A stretch of DNA of 64,000 bases, from contig JAFBJZ010000660.1 of assembly GCA_016785225.1 (NCBI GenBank), positions 496,001-560,000 of the forward strand, written 5' to 3'. Under the pieces are notes generated by a model that was not told where the DNA came from, made no database searches, and saw only the letters and a program-made list of their open reading frames with translations. This DNA comes from Psettodes erumei (lineage: Eukaryota > Chordata > Actinopteri > Pleuronectiformes > Psettodidae). Positions 50,291-61,291 of this stretch are shown one piece after another (the first letter of the stretch is position 1; each line of letters opens with the position of its first letter). A program made the position numbers and the translations under genes.

Positions 50291-52135
50291 GGGTTGGGGG
50301 AACTGTCCGTCTGTGTAAGCAGGCAGTCTGTTATTTCTTGGCACCGGTTCCCCCAAGAAACACTGCAGGCTTTGTCAGGGGCCCCTCGGCGTCATTTAGA
50401 AGTTACAAGTAAAAGAAAAAGAGCGCGAGGTGATCGGCGTGTGTAAGAGAGGGAGACTTTTCCCGGGGCCCACCTTCGAGGACAACATGCCGGAGCATAA
50501 TTGCGCGAACGCGAGCGGCCAGCGCGTCAGAGGTAATGCGCGCCCGGGTCTGTTTACGAGTTCATACCGTGTTCAAGGCCGATCTCGTCTGACTGACCCG
50601 CGCGTCACCTCAGACGACAGCTTAATGGCCGTGTCCTTGCCACTGTGACAACAATCTAAACGTTCTCTGGAGCACATCAAACCAGCCCAGATCTTCCCCT
50701 GAAGCCCCCAAATCGCTCTCATATGGCTTAAACACAGGGCCAGTGTGCTTATCTGGACAAAGTGGGGAGGTGGTTTACTGCATTTTTGCTTCGGCCTGCC
50801 TCGGAAGGCATTTGGGTTTACTTTTACTGAATGCGAACAACTCATTATGGAAAATTGTCAGAAACAAAGAACTCGTATATATTTACTTTCAGACTCTCTT
50901 TAGACCCACAGCAACAATACAAAGACTAACAGCTCCGAGCTCAGGTCTTAATTTGTACGTCAGTATAATAAAATATTTTGCTAAAATACATCATGATTAT
51001 ATACTACCAAAAAACTGTTTATTTCAAGCTTTGATATCAAACGCACTCGCATGATGCTGTTATATTAAATCACAAAGATTGCATCATTTTTCACATGTAA
51101 TCTTACTGATAACATTTCCACACAATGACCAAAAGCCTAAAAAAAAATATTTATTTTTTTTTTTTTTTTTAAACAAATTACAACTATAAAGCTCAGTTTT
51201 GGTTTTGGTGACATTTCTTTCAGTACCATGAAAAAGTATCTGATGAGAGCAACAAAGGCTTGGCTTAGAGACTTTGAGTCTGACAGATATTAGTTGAAGG
51301 ACAGATTGTGGAAATAGCTGTGAGTTTAGTCCATTTCCTCACAACAGTCAGCGAATTACACAATATCTTTTGGGGTAAGCATGGTTTCACTTAGGATTTC
51401 TTATTGACTTTTTACACATACGCCGAGCCAAGAGCAGCAGGCGGGCTGCAGGTGTGGCCGACCTCCCATCACGAGCACCTTTTTTTATTGTCACTGTGCA
51501 AAAATACTCACTTCTCCCGTGATTCAAAGGGACAACATGAAAGTTCATTTCGTATTTATCTCGCTGACAGAGCTCGCCTGTGGTTTTCAGATGCAGCGAG
51601 TGGCCTCTTCTGTTTTTGGCTCGCAGATGAGGCATGTACAGTGGGGCCTGTGTGTTCACTACTATGGTGCGTCAGCTGGTGCATTCCCGGCTGATGTGCA
51701 TCTCTGTTGCTTAACATAATGAAAATTCTCGCTCTCCTCCCTCTGTGGGAGCGTTCGGGCCAGAAGTAGAGACACAGACACGGGAAAGATTTTCGGAGGA
51801 TTGGCAGAGGGCCTGGGACCATAAAAAAATGGAAGAAAAAAACAAAACAACTTAGTGACTAATTGGTGCACACCCTGTTAATGAGTATTTGCCCCTTGGT
51901 CTGACACATTAGGAGGCTGTAAAGAAAAATAAACAGGAACAGACTGACTGCACGGACCCCACACAGCCCATAAAACCCAGAGTTTCTTGACCTCACCAAG
52001 GTCAAGTGCAGTGAGAGACACCTGCACGGCAGCTGCTCATCACGGTCGCAGGCACTCATGTGCCACCGGTGATCAGACAGCACCAACGTGTATGTCCACA
52101 TCTCTTTATTTGTGTAACTGTATTTATTTAAAATC

Positions 52136-52159
52136 CACACACACACACACACACACACA
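52136..52159. repeat. (AC)n microsatellite
   Basis: About 12 AC units. Confidence 0.9.
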
Positions 52160-52662
52160 GAGGAATCAGTGGCAGCTGATGTTAATTATCTCCGAGTTTC
52201 AGCATGAATCCTCTGCAATTTTGGTAAAATGGAGCACGGCAGCAAACAAACAAGTCGGACAACCTGGGCCCTAATTAGCCGCAGTTGAATTTGCAAGCGC
52301 GCTGTTTGCATACATTTGTATAAATGCAGGCTTACATGTGAGCTGATGAACCACACAGTGCGCCGGTCCATGTGGTGAGTGTCTGTGTGTGTGTATTTTA
52401 ATAGCGCTCTGATTGGAGACAGATGGAGGCCAACACGCAGAGGTAGCTCGGAAAGCCACGCATAATAACTCTGAAATGGAGAGCTTTTGGAGAAGACGGA
52501 GAGCGAGCGAGATCAGAGGAAGAAATAAAAACAAGTTGGGCCTAACCAATGATGCCCCCCCCCTTCGAAACGAAAAGGAAAGAAAAAACGGTCTGAGAGG
52601 ATGGGACAGTGAAGGCAGGAGGAGGATATGCGAGGCAGCACGTCTCGTTCCTGTGCACACAC

Positions 52663-52665
<3 letters not shown>

Positions 52666-52707
<42 letters not shown>
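52666..52707. repeat. (GT)n microsatellite
   Basis: About 21 uninterrupted GT units. Confidence 0.95.
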
Positions 52708-52710
<3 letters not shown>

Positions 52711-53776
52711 ACCTGTGTAATTCACTGAGCCTGGACGCCAGCCCTGACGAGGTGATAAAAGCTTGTTTCCTATAAACGCTAATGATGTTCATTAGGGAGG
52801 ACCCGAGGGGGCCCACGGGGCAGCATGGAGTGACTGCGCTTGTGTGTCTCTGTGGCGGTCGGTTTGCGTGTGCTCCCGGACCTCAATCCCATTAAAGTGG
52901 CTCATATAAGCGCCCATCCTGGGTCTAATTGCTGGTGTAATTGTCCTGACCCAATGTGGCGTCCGCTGGTGTTTTCTGAAGGCAGCCGCTCAGCGGGCAT
53001 GCTCAGAATACCCGCAGCTCAACCGCGAATCCTCCTCCAGACGCCATCATCATCCTTCATATTCTAGCCCTCCATGTTTGCGATCTGAAAACGGATCACC
53101 AGCGAGGCTGCATTAATTCATGCACAAGCAGCGCACGTCAAACTTCCCATGGAGCCTTCGATAATTACTTCTTTTTTTTGCTGACTGGGCCTTTAGCCAT
53201 CTGTTAGCTCCCAAACTGATGCCCGCGAAGAAGCCTCATCAGCCTGCGATGTGTGCCGCCCCACACAGAGCGAAGAGCAGCGGTGTGGCCCGCTCTGTCA
53301 AGGCCAGAGGAAAAAGGACTGCTCTGAAGACCTTGCGTTGTGAACACGAGGCAATCTGGCCGCCACATTTCACCGCTGTGCTCCCGCAACACCCCCTTTT
53401 TCATTTCAGCGGGGCTAAATTAAAACCCCTCCGATATGAAGCGAAAGCCCCTTCCCGAATCCCTTAACCCCCACCTCTCCCCACCTCTCCGATCCGGAGC
53501 TGGAGGGCTGCTGAGGAGACGGGAGCAAAAGGTGGGTGGGTAGGTATGCGCTGGACGAGGGGAGGCAGCGTACGTTCATCCCCGTCTGTGTTTGCTGAAG
53601 AACGAAATACCGAAACCCTGGACGATTTTTTCCAAATCGTTATCTGTGATAGTAATTTCAGCAGGACGACCTCCTCTCTGCTGGGGCAGGTCTTTACAGG
53701 TAACGCACATGGTTGAATACAGAGACGTTTAAAAAGGGTTTTATTAAACTGTCAACAGGCCAAAGGAAATACATAC

Positions 53777-53809
53777 CTCTAGTGGTGAATCACAGAGAAA
53801 TCTCCGGAA
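53777..53809 (-). CDS. ate1: ate1 33-nt microexon
   Basis: This exon is only 33 nt and encodes 11 residues, FRRFLCDSPLE. Mammalian ATE1 has FTRFLCSSPLE between the alternative 43-residue segment and the AETPPNGP linker, so the read fits exactly where it is needed. The acceptor is CCTCCACAG|TTC, with a C-rich polypyrimidine tract. The donor is CTAGAG|GTATGT, close to consensus. Both ends are in phase 0, so either upstream alternative exon can be joined to it and it can be joined to AEY of the next exon. Skipping it would delete 11 residues without shifting frame. It lies 5.8 kb from the nearest upstream exon and 4.9 kb from the next. Confidence 0.93.
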
Positions 53810-56390
53810 CTGTGGAGGGGTGGGGGGGGGCAGAGAGAAAAACAGTTAGTTCCCTGGGTCACCAGCTTTTCTCAAAAGGCATAAATGAAAACCATACACA
53901 TCTCCATTTCTGTCCCACATAGTTTATCCCTCCCTGTTTTCTCCTCGCTCAGGTGTCACATATCAAATGCAGCCTCCCACTCACGGAGGGGCATAAAAAA
54001 GAAAGATGGTATTTACACAAATGCAAACATTTAGCCTATCAGCTCAAGCTCACAGGCCGAAGAGGACACAGTGACAGCTTAAATAAGCAGCGTCACTGAT
54101 GTCAAAATAACCTATCTCTCGACGCACTTTAAAATGCACATCAGATATCAATTATTTGGGGGGAGGGGGTCTTTATGTCAGTGGAAACATTAAATCTTTC
54201 TTCCATTCTCTCTACTATTTCCTGCGCTCCCTCTTTTTTAGCGCCAGGGTTGAGAGCAGTGTGTTTGAAGACGAGCTGACCTGCAGGACCTGGGGGGGAT
54301 GGGGGGGACGGGGGGGGACGAATGCAGCACACTTCCATGTTTAGGGGGCCAAAAACCCTTGCATAATGAGAAACAGGACAGCGGAGCAGTGATGGACAGC
54401 TTTACTCAGCCCATCTCAACCTCATGCACACACACACACCACAGTCTCAAGTTCATATTTCACAAGGAATGCTACAATGCAGCCGGGTTGTTCATATACT
54501 GTACGCTCGGTTGAGGTCCACTGTCTACTGAGCAGAACAGGAGTGGAAAGTCGCACAAAAGCATCACAAACACAGGACCGAGTGGGTCCAGACCGGACCA
54601 AATAGACAAGGACAGGACTAAAGATGCAGATCATAAAATAGGACGTTACATAAGGACGCTGGCTGCCATTAAAAAATACGTTGCCTTTTCCCCCCTGTCC
54701 CCAGCTCACTTTGACTTATGCGTGCTAATTCATGGAAACACGTTTGACAGAAATTGCAGATCGCCGACACTTTGAGATTTTAGGAATTTTCACCACCTCC
54801 CCAAGAATTAATCTTGTCGGGGCGGAAAATACTTTTAACGCTTTGGAAACTCGTAATCTCCACTAAAACACATGGCAATGACATTCCTTCAGGTGGATTA
54901 ACAGGAAGCAAACCAGATTCAACTGCAGTTTCACACGCGGACACGGCTAAAGCTGTTAAGTAAAATCAAACTGCCAGCGAGAGAAAATAAATAACAGGCT
55001 GGTGTTTGGATTTCATTAAAAAAAAAAAGCCTGTGCCAATATATCGATCTCATCCCAACTCTCTCCGCTCCCTAACAGTCGTAAGTAGAAACCAAAGCCA
55101 ATGAAAATCGAGAGGCTTGGTAGCTTCTCCCCGACTCCGGATTTCGTTTCTGTCATGATTGCTGGTATTTGGACCAGGACCAGTCTTTCGCAGATCCTCT
55201 ACGAGTTACTGGAAATTCCCACAAGCGCACACCAGCATCCTCCGTTTGTGTGGCTGTGCACAGCAGTGCAGCTAGTAATAGCGATGACTGCTGAAGGCAC
55301 GGTTCGCTGGGCGGGACAGTCCTGGCTTAGGTGCAACTCGGGAATCGTGCCAGCGGCCCGGACTCATCCAAAAAAAGAGTGCGCGTTTTGTTTTTTTTTT
55401 TCTCCGTCTGTCTGCCGCGGCTGACGTTGGCGTGCGCGCGCGCCGGTGACACTAGCACAGTGTTCTCCAGCACAGGGGTTGTTTTGGCAGAGATGAGCGC
55501 CAGAATGATGCGCCGTCATCTGCCATCGCTATTTCACCTTCGCCCGAGGCAAAGGCCCAAACAGTTTCCACTGCCTTTCGGACTCGCCCACTTGATTTGG
55601 ATCCTTGTCAGAAAAAAAACTAATTGGCTGCATCCAAACTAAAATATTAGCTAAGTTATAGTCATAAAAAACATGAGCAAATCGAGCGCGGAGCTCACAG
55701 AAAAAACTATTCATGCATCTGAGCGGTGCACATAGATCTTGCTGAGACGTGTTCTTGTGGGCTGTAACAGTCTCGCAAACTGTGCTCTTGTTGTACTGAA
55801 CACTGCAACGAGATGTAACGCACAGCCTTTTACCCTTGATTCAACCTCAAACCGGGACGAGTGGGGTGGCAGAGCTGGTCGGACGCACAATGAAACACCA
55901 AATGATGGTTCTCGTCCTACGACTTTACATTCTCCAGGCCCTCGTGTCAGCCGGCTCATCTATCCCAGGAAGAACAACGCCCGCACGTACAAGCACACTC
56001 ATACATGTTATGTAATGTAAATGTGTTGAAATTCCATTCACCTGCTAGAGAGAAAAGGACTTTGCGCAGATTGCCCTCTTTCCACCACCAATATGGAAAT
56101 TATGTCTGTTTCGCTCATGCGAAGAAATTCTTATCAGGTTCCCCACCTGTGCAGCTATGCCAGTAAAGTGTAATTTTCCACTGCTAATGCTGCAGCGACT
56201 ACTGCTTTGCCAGTCAACAAATTACCAACAGCGAAGCCTCCCGATGTGCAACATTGCTGAAGGGCACGAATGAAACTTTTGTTTAAAACGCAGGGAGAGG
56301 AAAAAAAGGAAAAGAAAAAGTAAATGGTTTACCAACAGAACAACAGCTGCAGTTATTAGATGACATCATTTATAGAGGCCGTGCTACGAC

Positions 56391-56394
<4 letters not shown>

Positions 56395-56424
<30 letters not shown>
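56395..56424. repeat. (TG)n microsatellite
   Basis: About 15 TG units, about 115 bp from the CpG island. Confidence 0.9.
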
Positions 56425-56425
<1 letters not shown>

Positions 56426-56538
56426 AACAGCGAGTCTGCTGTTGACTTGGTAGTAAAACGCTGTACTATTTGATTAGACAAGTAGCCTACAAGTGTGCGA
56501 ACTGGGATGCGTATGTGTCATGACAAGTTCTGACAGCT

Positions 56539-56830
56539 ATGAGGGGGTCCCTCGTCCTTCAGCTTTCGCGGGCGCTCGCCAGGGGGCTGCTGGGTAATCG
56601 TACCAAGAGCAGCGAGCGGCAGTCAACGCGGCGGCCTTCCGCTGCTGCGCTGATTCGGCTTGGCTCGGCTGGACGAGGCCGCTCTCCCGGAGTCCTGGCG
56701 GCGCTCGCTGACGAACAACAGGCCGCGGCGCCCGTGCTGCTCACTCACGGACGCGTACGCTCCGCGAGGGGCACGGCGGTCCGACGCGGCCGCTCGGAGC
56801 ACGGAGACGGCGCGGGAACAAACACGTGAA
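56539..56830. promoter_or_regulatory. Intronic CpG island, possible promoter
   Basis: I count about 46 CpG dinucleotides in about 280 bp, far above the surrounding intron. No ate1 exon overlaps it. A 96-codon + strand frame spans it (ATG at 56539), rich in Arg, Ala, Ser and Gly, with no recognisable domain. That frame is what GC-rich DNA gives by chance. Such islands usually mark promoters, so an internal ate1 promoter, an antisense transcript, or an enhancer are the options. Function is inferred from composition only. Confidence 0.5.
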
Positions 56831-57025
56831 CGCAATCTCGGCCTCTCCGCTCCCCTCGATCTCTGATACAACAACACGTATGCCTGTAAACGGAGCCATG
56901 TCCAGATTACCTTCTGGAACGCTCTCATCGCCAACACATGGAGTCCATCACTTCCTCTCTAACTCTCCCTTTCCTATAGTAAACACTCATCTGTGCATGA
57001 TTAGGAGGGCAAGCAGCCGTCTCAA

Positions 57026-57049
57026 ACACACACACACACACACACACAA
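57026..57049. repeat. (CA)n microsatellite
   Basis: About 11 CA units. CACACA words continue to about 57096 with interruptions. Confidence 0.9.
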
Positions 57050-59636
57050 GCTGTCGTGTCTTCACTCACACACATACAGTGCGCATAAACACACACATCT
57101 GCTTAAGCCTAATTGCCACTTAGACCCCTCGTCACTGTGCTCTTTACTTGCTCAAATTGCTGCGCTTACTTGAGCCGGTGCTCGCATTCACTCTCACATT
57201 AGAAACAATAAAAACAACCCCTTTTATAGCCTCCCCCCCCCTTCTTTCTTTAACTTCTGCTGACTAGATATATGGAGCATCGGGAACCTAGCTGCAAGTG
57301 GATCTACAATGATAATGTTTTATTCAAAATGTTTATTATTGTGTATAAGCACGTTGCAAATAACTTTAGAACAATCTCAGCCCAAACTTATTTTTCCTTA
57401 TTCTTTTTTTTCCCCCAATTTTAACTAATAATTTTTTTTTTCCACATACTCACTTTTTCGCACGTGTCTTGGTTAAGGCTCTGGCCATCACGGAGAGTAA
57501 ATACAGATTTAGCAACGGTTTTGTTTTCCTGAAAATGAATGCCACATGTGCAGGAACTCGGAGTCACGGCTCAGCACAACGGTTAAGAACAGTAAGTGTG
57601 AGGCGAGTGCGCGTGTGTTTGTGCGCGCGTGTCCGTGCGTGTGCGTACAAGCGCATATATCTTAATGATTGCGAGTATGTGCTTTGGCTCTGTCAGGAAA
57701 AGAGGATTGGATGCGGACGGAATAACGTCTGGCTCCCTTCCAGCCGCGCTATGACAGGAAACGCATACATCCTTACACAAATAAAGCCATTCCGCTCGAG
57801 GACATCATACTGTCTAATGACAGTCCAATTTTAGCAGGGTAATTCAACTCGCACAAACACACAATCTCTCCTATCGCCTGGCTGAGAGCCAGGCTGATGG
57901 TAATCCACGCTCTGTCCCTGGGTAATACTTTAATAGATTAATAAATACCTCTACAAATACTAAATGGACCAACTTCCGAGGTAGCGGCTGCAGCGGGCCT
58001 CGGGTGGCATGGCAGCAGAATGTGGCATCACCGCATCAGCAATGTGTTTTCTATTTCGTTATGAATGCCACAGGACAATGGGGGGGCTCTAAGCTTCTGG
58101 AAAGGGAACTGGGGAGTTAACCAGGAGCTTGACTGGCAAGAAAATAAAATCAGCAGTTTTTAGTACTGTGGGCTCCGGAGTGGTTGTCACAGTAGTGAGT
58201 CCAACTGCGGGGAATATAATAAAGTTAGGTTTGTTTGAGTGGGAACAATTAGGGCTGGTTTTGTCTAAATTAACTGCAGCGGGATGGGACAAACCTCGGA
58301 GGGAGCAACCGACATCTCCAGGGCCGGTATTAATGTGACGCAGCACAAAACGCTGCGTCTCGCCGCTCATGCCAGGAGGACGGAAGTCTCGCGCGGCCTT
58401 AATTAGCATCCACCTGGAGGACGTTTCCGTGAAGCACAGAAAAACGGCTGAAAGTCTGAATTGTACGTTCTATCATCCCAATTAAACCCTGTCAAAATGA
58501 ACGCACGGCGCTCAAATCTCAGGTCCGGTCATTTCTCTGAGCCACTCCCCGAGGGAGAGATGTCAAGGTGAATTACGAAGAACGCACTCATCTGTTAGAG
58601 AAATGAGCCCAACCTTAATTCACTCTGTGCTTTTGCATTGCACTACATTCAGTCAGTATCCAACCCTGGAAAGTCCATCAATAAAAAAAAAAAAAGAAAT
58701 TGACTTTCTGGCAACCCAACAGACAGCAGTGTTGTTTGCACAGCTCTACACCTTTTCATTTTTTTCAATTTTTTTTAGATGTTATTCCTCCGAGTTCTTG
58801 AACCCATCCGATCCCAGCACAGTTGTAAACCTGAAGCCGCGCACGAAAAGCACGCACAAACATACACAAACACACGCTCCCTATTAATAGAGCTGGTGTT
58901 ATGGAACTAGGAAAGAATCTGCCACAGTCTGCCCAATCTGACAGCTTTTATTATTTATTAATTACCTTACTTTTACAAGCTGGAGAATTCAGTAATTTAG
59001 TGAGGCCTGCTGGCAGCAGGGTGGAGAAGGAGGTTGTTTTTCCAGCCCTGAGGGACAAAAGGCCCTCTCAGGTTAGTGAGGATGTCCAGCAATCCCGCAC
59101 CCCGACTCGACTTGACATAAAGTGGAGAACCAGAGGTGTGCGCGCGTATGATTTACAATACAATTTACTGTGCATTATAAATTCATTTTATAACTTTTGC
59201 GTCTCTATACCTGCTCGCTCTTTCTGTTTCCTATTCCCATTCATTACTGGACAATACAGCTCATTCACCGCATCCACTCTCTCGCTCGCTCCGTTCCGCA
59301 GAGTTTACGGCCGCAGCTCACACATGCGCCAGAATAATGACTAACTGTACAGTAAAACATTTTAATGACTGTAATTATCTATCAGGGCTGTTGAACGCTG
59401 CAGCGACTCTCCCATTAGTGCGTACACGGCTCATGTGACCCGTAGAGGGGATTAACTGTTAATGGAGATTTCGAAGAAAAAAAAAAATAACCGCAAATCA
59501 ATGCAAACATCCAAACATTTTACATGAAAAAAAACAGAGCAAAGCTGCACAAAAAAAAATTCTCATGTGTGTGAGACTGGAACAAGCATGTGCACTGGTG
59601 CCCTAAAGTAGGTGGGGAATAGTAATCATGCAGTAC

Positions 59637-59765
59637 CTCGCTCTCACTACATTCGCTGGGGTCATCGCCGTGAATGGCCGTCTGGTAGCGGGCGTACAGC
59701 GCCGCCGACTGCTGATAGGACGCCGCGAACTGTGGGTCCTCAAAGCTGACCGGCACTAGCCTCAC
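59637..59765 (-). CDS. ate1: ate1 alternative exon (VRLVPVSFEDPQF type)
   Basis: This 129-nt exon encodes 43 residues, in phase 0 at both ends. It starts at GCCTGAAG|GTGAGG and ends at AGCGAG|GTACTG. The read starts VRLVPVSFEDPQF and continues with LYARYQTAIHGDDPSECSES. It matches the mammalian isoform with VRLVPVSFEDPEF and KYQVAIHQDPPDEC. The sister exon at 61163-61291 has the same length and phase and about half the same residues (21 of 43). Mammalian Ate1 is known to choose between two such 43-residue exons, and including both would add 43 residues in frame. Their choice affects activity and location of the mouse enzyme. I did not assign 7a or 7b names. A chance read-through frame extends past the donor to 59520. 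Confidence 0.96.
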
Positions 59766-61162
59766 CTTCAGGCACAGGGTGTGGAGGGAGGGGAGCGATA
59801 AGGCGGAGGATTTACGATGAGCGCGAGGGCGGCGAGCAATTAGGAAGAATGAATTTTTTAAAAAGGGGAAAAGAGACGGGGAGCAAGGATAGACGGTTGG
59901 AAGGAACGGACGCTGCAGGAGTCAACAGTAGAGGTTTCACACAACAGTGTTATACAAGTGCTTTGGCATTTGAGGTTTCACATCAGTCTCCTAGTCCTCC
60001 AGGCGAGCTGGTAACACAGCGGGTCTGTTTTGAGTTTGAGTCGCGATTTAGTGATTTTTATCGGGTTGGTGTAGAAAAAGGACACGTCAATGCAGGAAAA
60101 CAAAGGGCTCTAGGAGACTGGAAGTGTGCGTTTGAAATAATAAGATGACGGGTAACTTGAGGATGAGGCTAGTGCACTGGCTGATTTTTTTTATTTATTT
60201 ATTTATTTTTTAACTACAGATCGCACGGAGAGGATCGGGAGCTCACGAGTGAACACAGAGCTGCAGAAATCCAGAACAGTGTCTGAAGGGATGATCTCAG
60301 CTCGACCCGTACAGGCTCTTCCAGCATTACAGACTCCTCTCCAGACTGTACACAACGTCCAACAGATGCACGCACGCACAACGAAAATCAAGATCTCTTT
60401 ACCATCGCCTAATCCTGAATTGAAATGAGACTCCCCTTCAGACATAGAGAACTATAATGGGGGTGGAGTGGAGTGACTGGGGGGGGGTGCAGACAAGGTA
60501 AATGTGTGAAGGTCGGGTGGGTTCAGCTTACAAACTGCCCCCCCGAAAACTGAAACAGCTCAAGTCTAACGACCCTGCCGGCCGAGTGAGGGCCAAATCC
60601 GACACCTGGAGAAACACTGCTCGCAACCATGGCGTATGGAAACATTTTCCCCTCCATTTCCTCTCCCTTTGACTCACGCTCTTATACACATACACTCTCT
60701 TTAATACTAACATGCTAATTCACTTTTCTTTTTTTTTTTTTTCATTCATTCAGGCATTTTGGTTTTTCCCCCCTGAGGCTTGTTGTTGGGAAGTTTGGGC
60801 GCCAGTTATTTACTATTTCCAATTTTGGATGTCTACGGCACAGTGCTGACGTTAAAATGTTTGAAATGAGTCAAAAGTGAATTATACCCATTACATAGTT
60901 AAAGCACAAACTTTATCATGATAAACTGCGACTTAATGATTAAATAATTGCTAATCAACAGAGACATTCTTCCTACTTCCTGTGCTGCATTTGTGTAAAA
61001 AAAGACATAAATCAAATGCAACATTTCCCATAAAGAAATGACTGAACCAAGTAAGATGCAATCTTTTTGATGCCCCTGTAGGTACCCAAACTTGTCAGCC
61101 CCCTCCCTCCCTCCCCGGGTACCACTCAAGCAAGTTGACCTACGCGCCCCCCACCCTCTGAC
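59766..61162 (-). other. ate1: ate1 intron between alternative exons
   Basis: This 1397-nt intron separates the two alternative exons. That is far too long for the steric-hindrance mechanism of mutual exclusion. No third exon copy is visible. There is an ATTT-type run near 60187-60212 and a T-rich patch at about 60723-60742. In human ATE1, competing intronic RNA base-pairing is reported to control the choice; I could not identify the paired elements here by eye. Confidence 0.7.
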
Positions 61163-61291
61163 CTGGCTCTCGGAGGGTTTGTCGGGAGGGTCCTTGTGAA
61201 TGGCCACCTGGTAGAGTTTGTACACCTGGTAGGAGGCGTCGAAAGAGGCTTTGAACTGCGGGCTAGGGGGATTGGAGCGCACTAGCCTCAC
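61163..61291 (-). CDS. ate1: ate1 alternative exon (VRLVRSNPPSPQFK type)
   Basis: This 129-nt exon encodes 43 residues, in phase 0 at both ends. The acceptor TTCTTTTTGAAG|GTGAGG has a good polypyrimidine tract. The donor is AGCCAG|GTCAGA. The read starts VRLVRSNPPSPQFK and includes SYQVYKLYQVAIHKDPPDKP and ESQ. It matches the other mammalian isoform, which has PPS-QFK, SYQVYKRYQ, IHK-PPD and ESQ. The first 12 coding bases and the 6 before them are identical to those of the sister exon at 59637-59765. So the pair arose by exon duplication, and the ends stayed alike. In transcript order this copy comes first. It is intact, with no stop. Confidence 0.96.

Larger units (their letters stand above)
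48884..53776 (-). other. ate1: ate1 intron (4.9 kb)
   Basis: No coding content is seen. Microsatellites lie at 50259-50290, 52136-52159 and 52666-52707, and an A/T homopolymer patch at 51139-51171. CpG-rich sequence occurs at about 49560-49870 and 50450-50560. The stretch 52860-53130 is moderately GC-rich, with ATTAA/TAATT sites, and could be a conserved element. Confidence 0.65.
53810..59636 (-). other. ate1: ate1 intron (5.8 kb) with CpG island
   Basis: No coding content is supported. It contains (GT)n at 56395-56424, a dense CpG island at 56539-56830, (CA)n at 57026-57049, and a TAAT-rich stretch at 57850-58600 with two perfect 8-bp hairpins. A G-rich patch at about 54290-54320 has repeated GGGGGG blocks. 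Confidence 0.65.

Noticed and set aside
56539..56829. 96-codon + strand frame in the CpG island
   Set aside because: Arg/Ala/Ser-rich composition is what GC-rich DNA gives; no family is recognised. Kept only as a composition feature.
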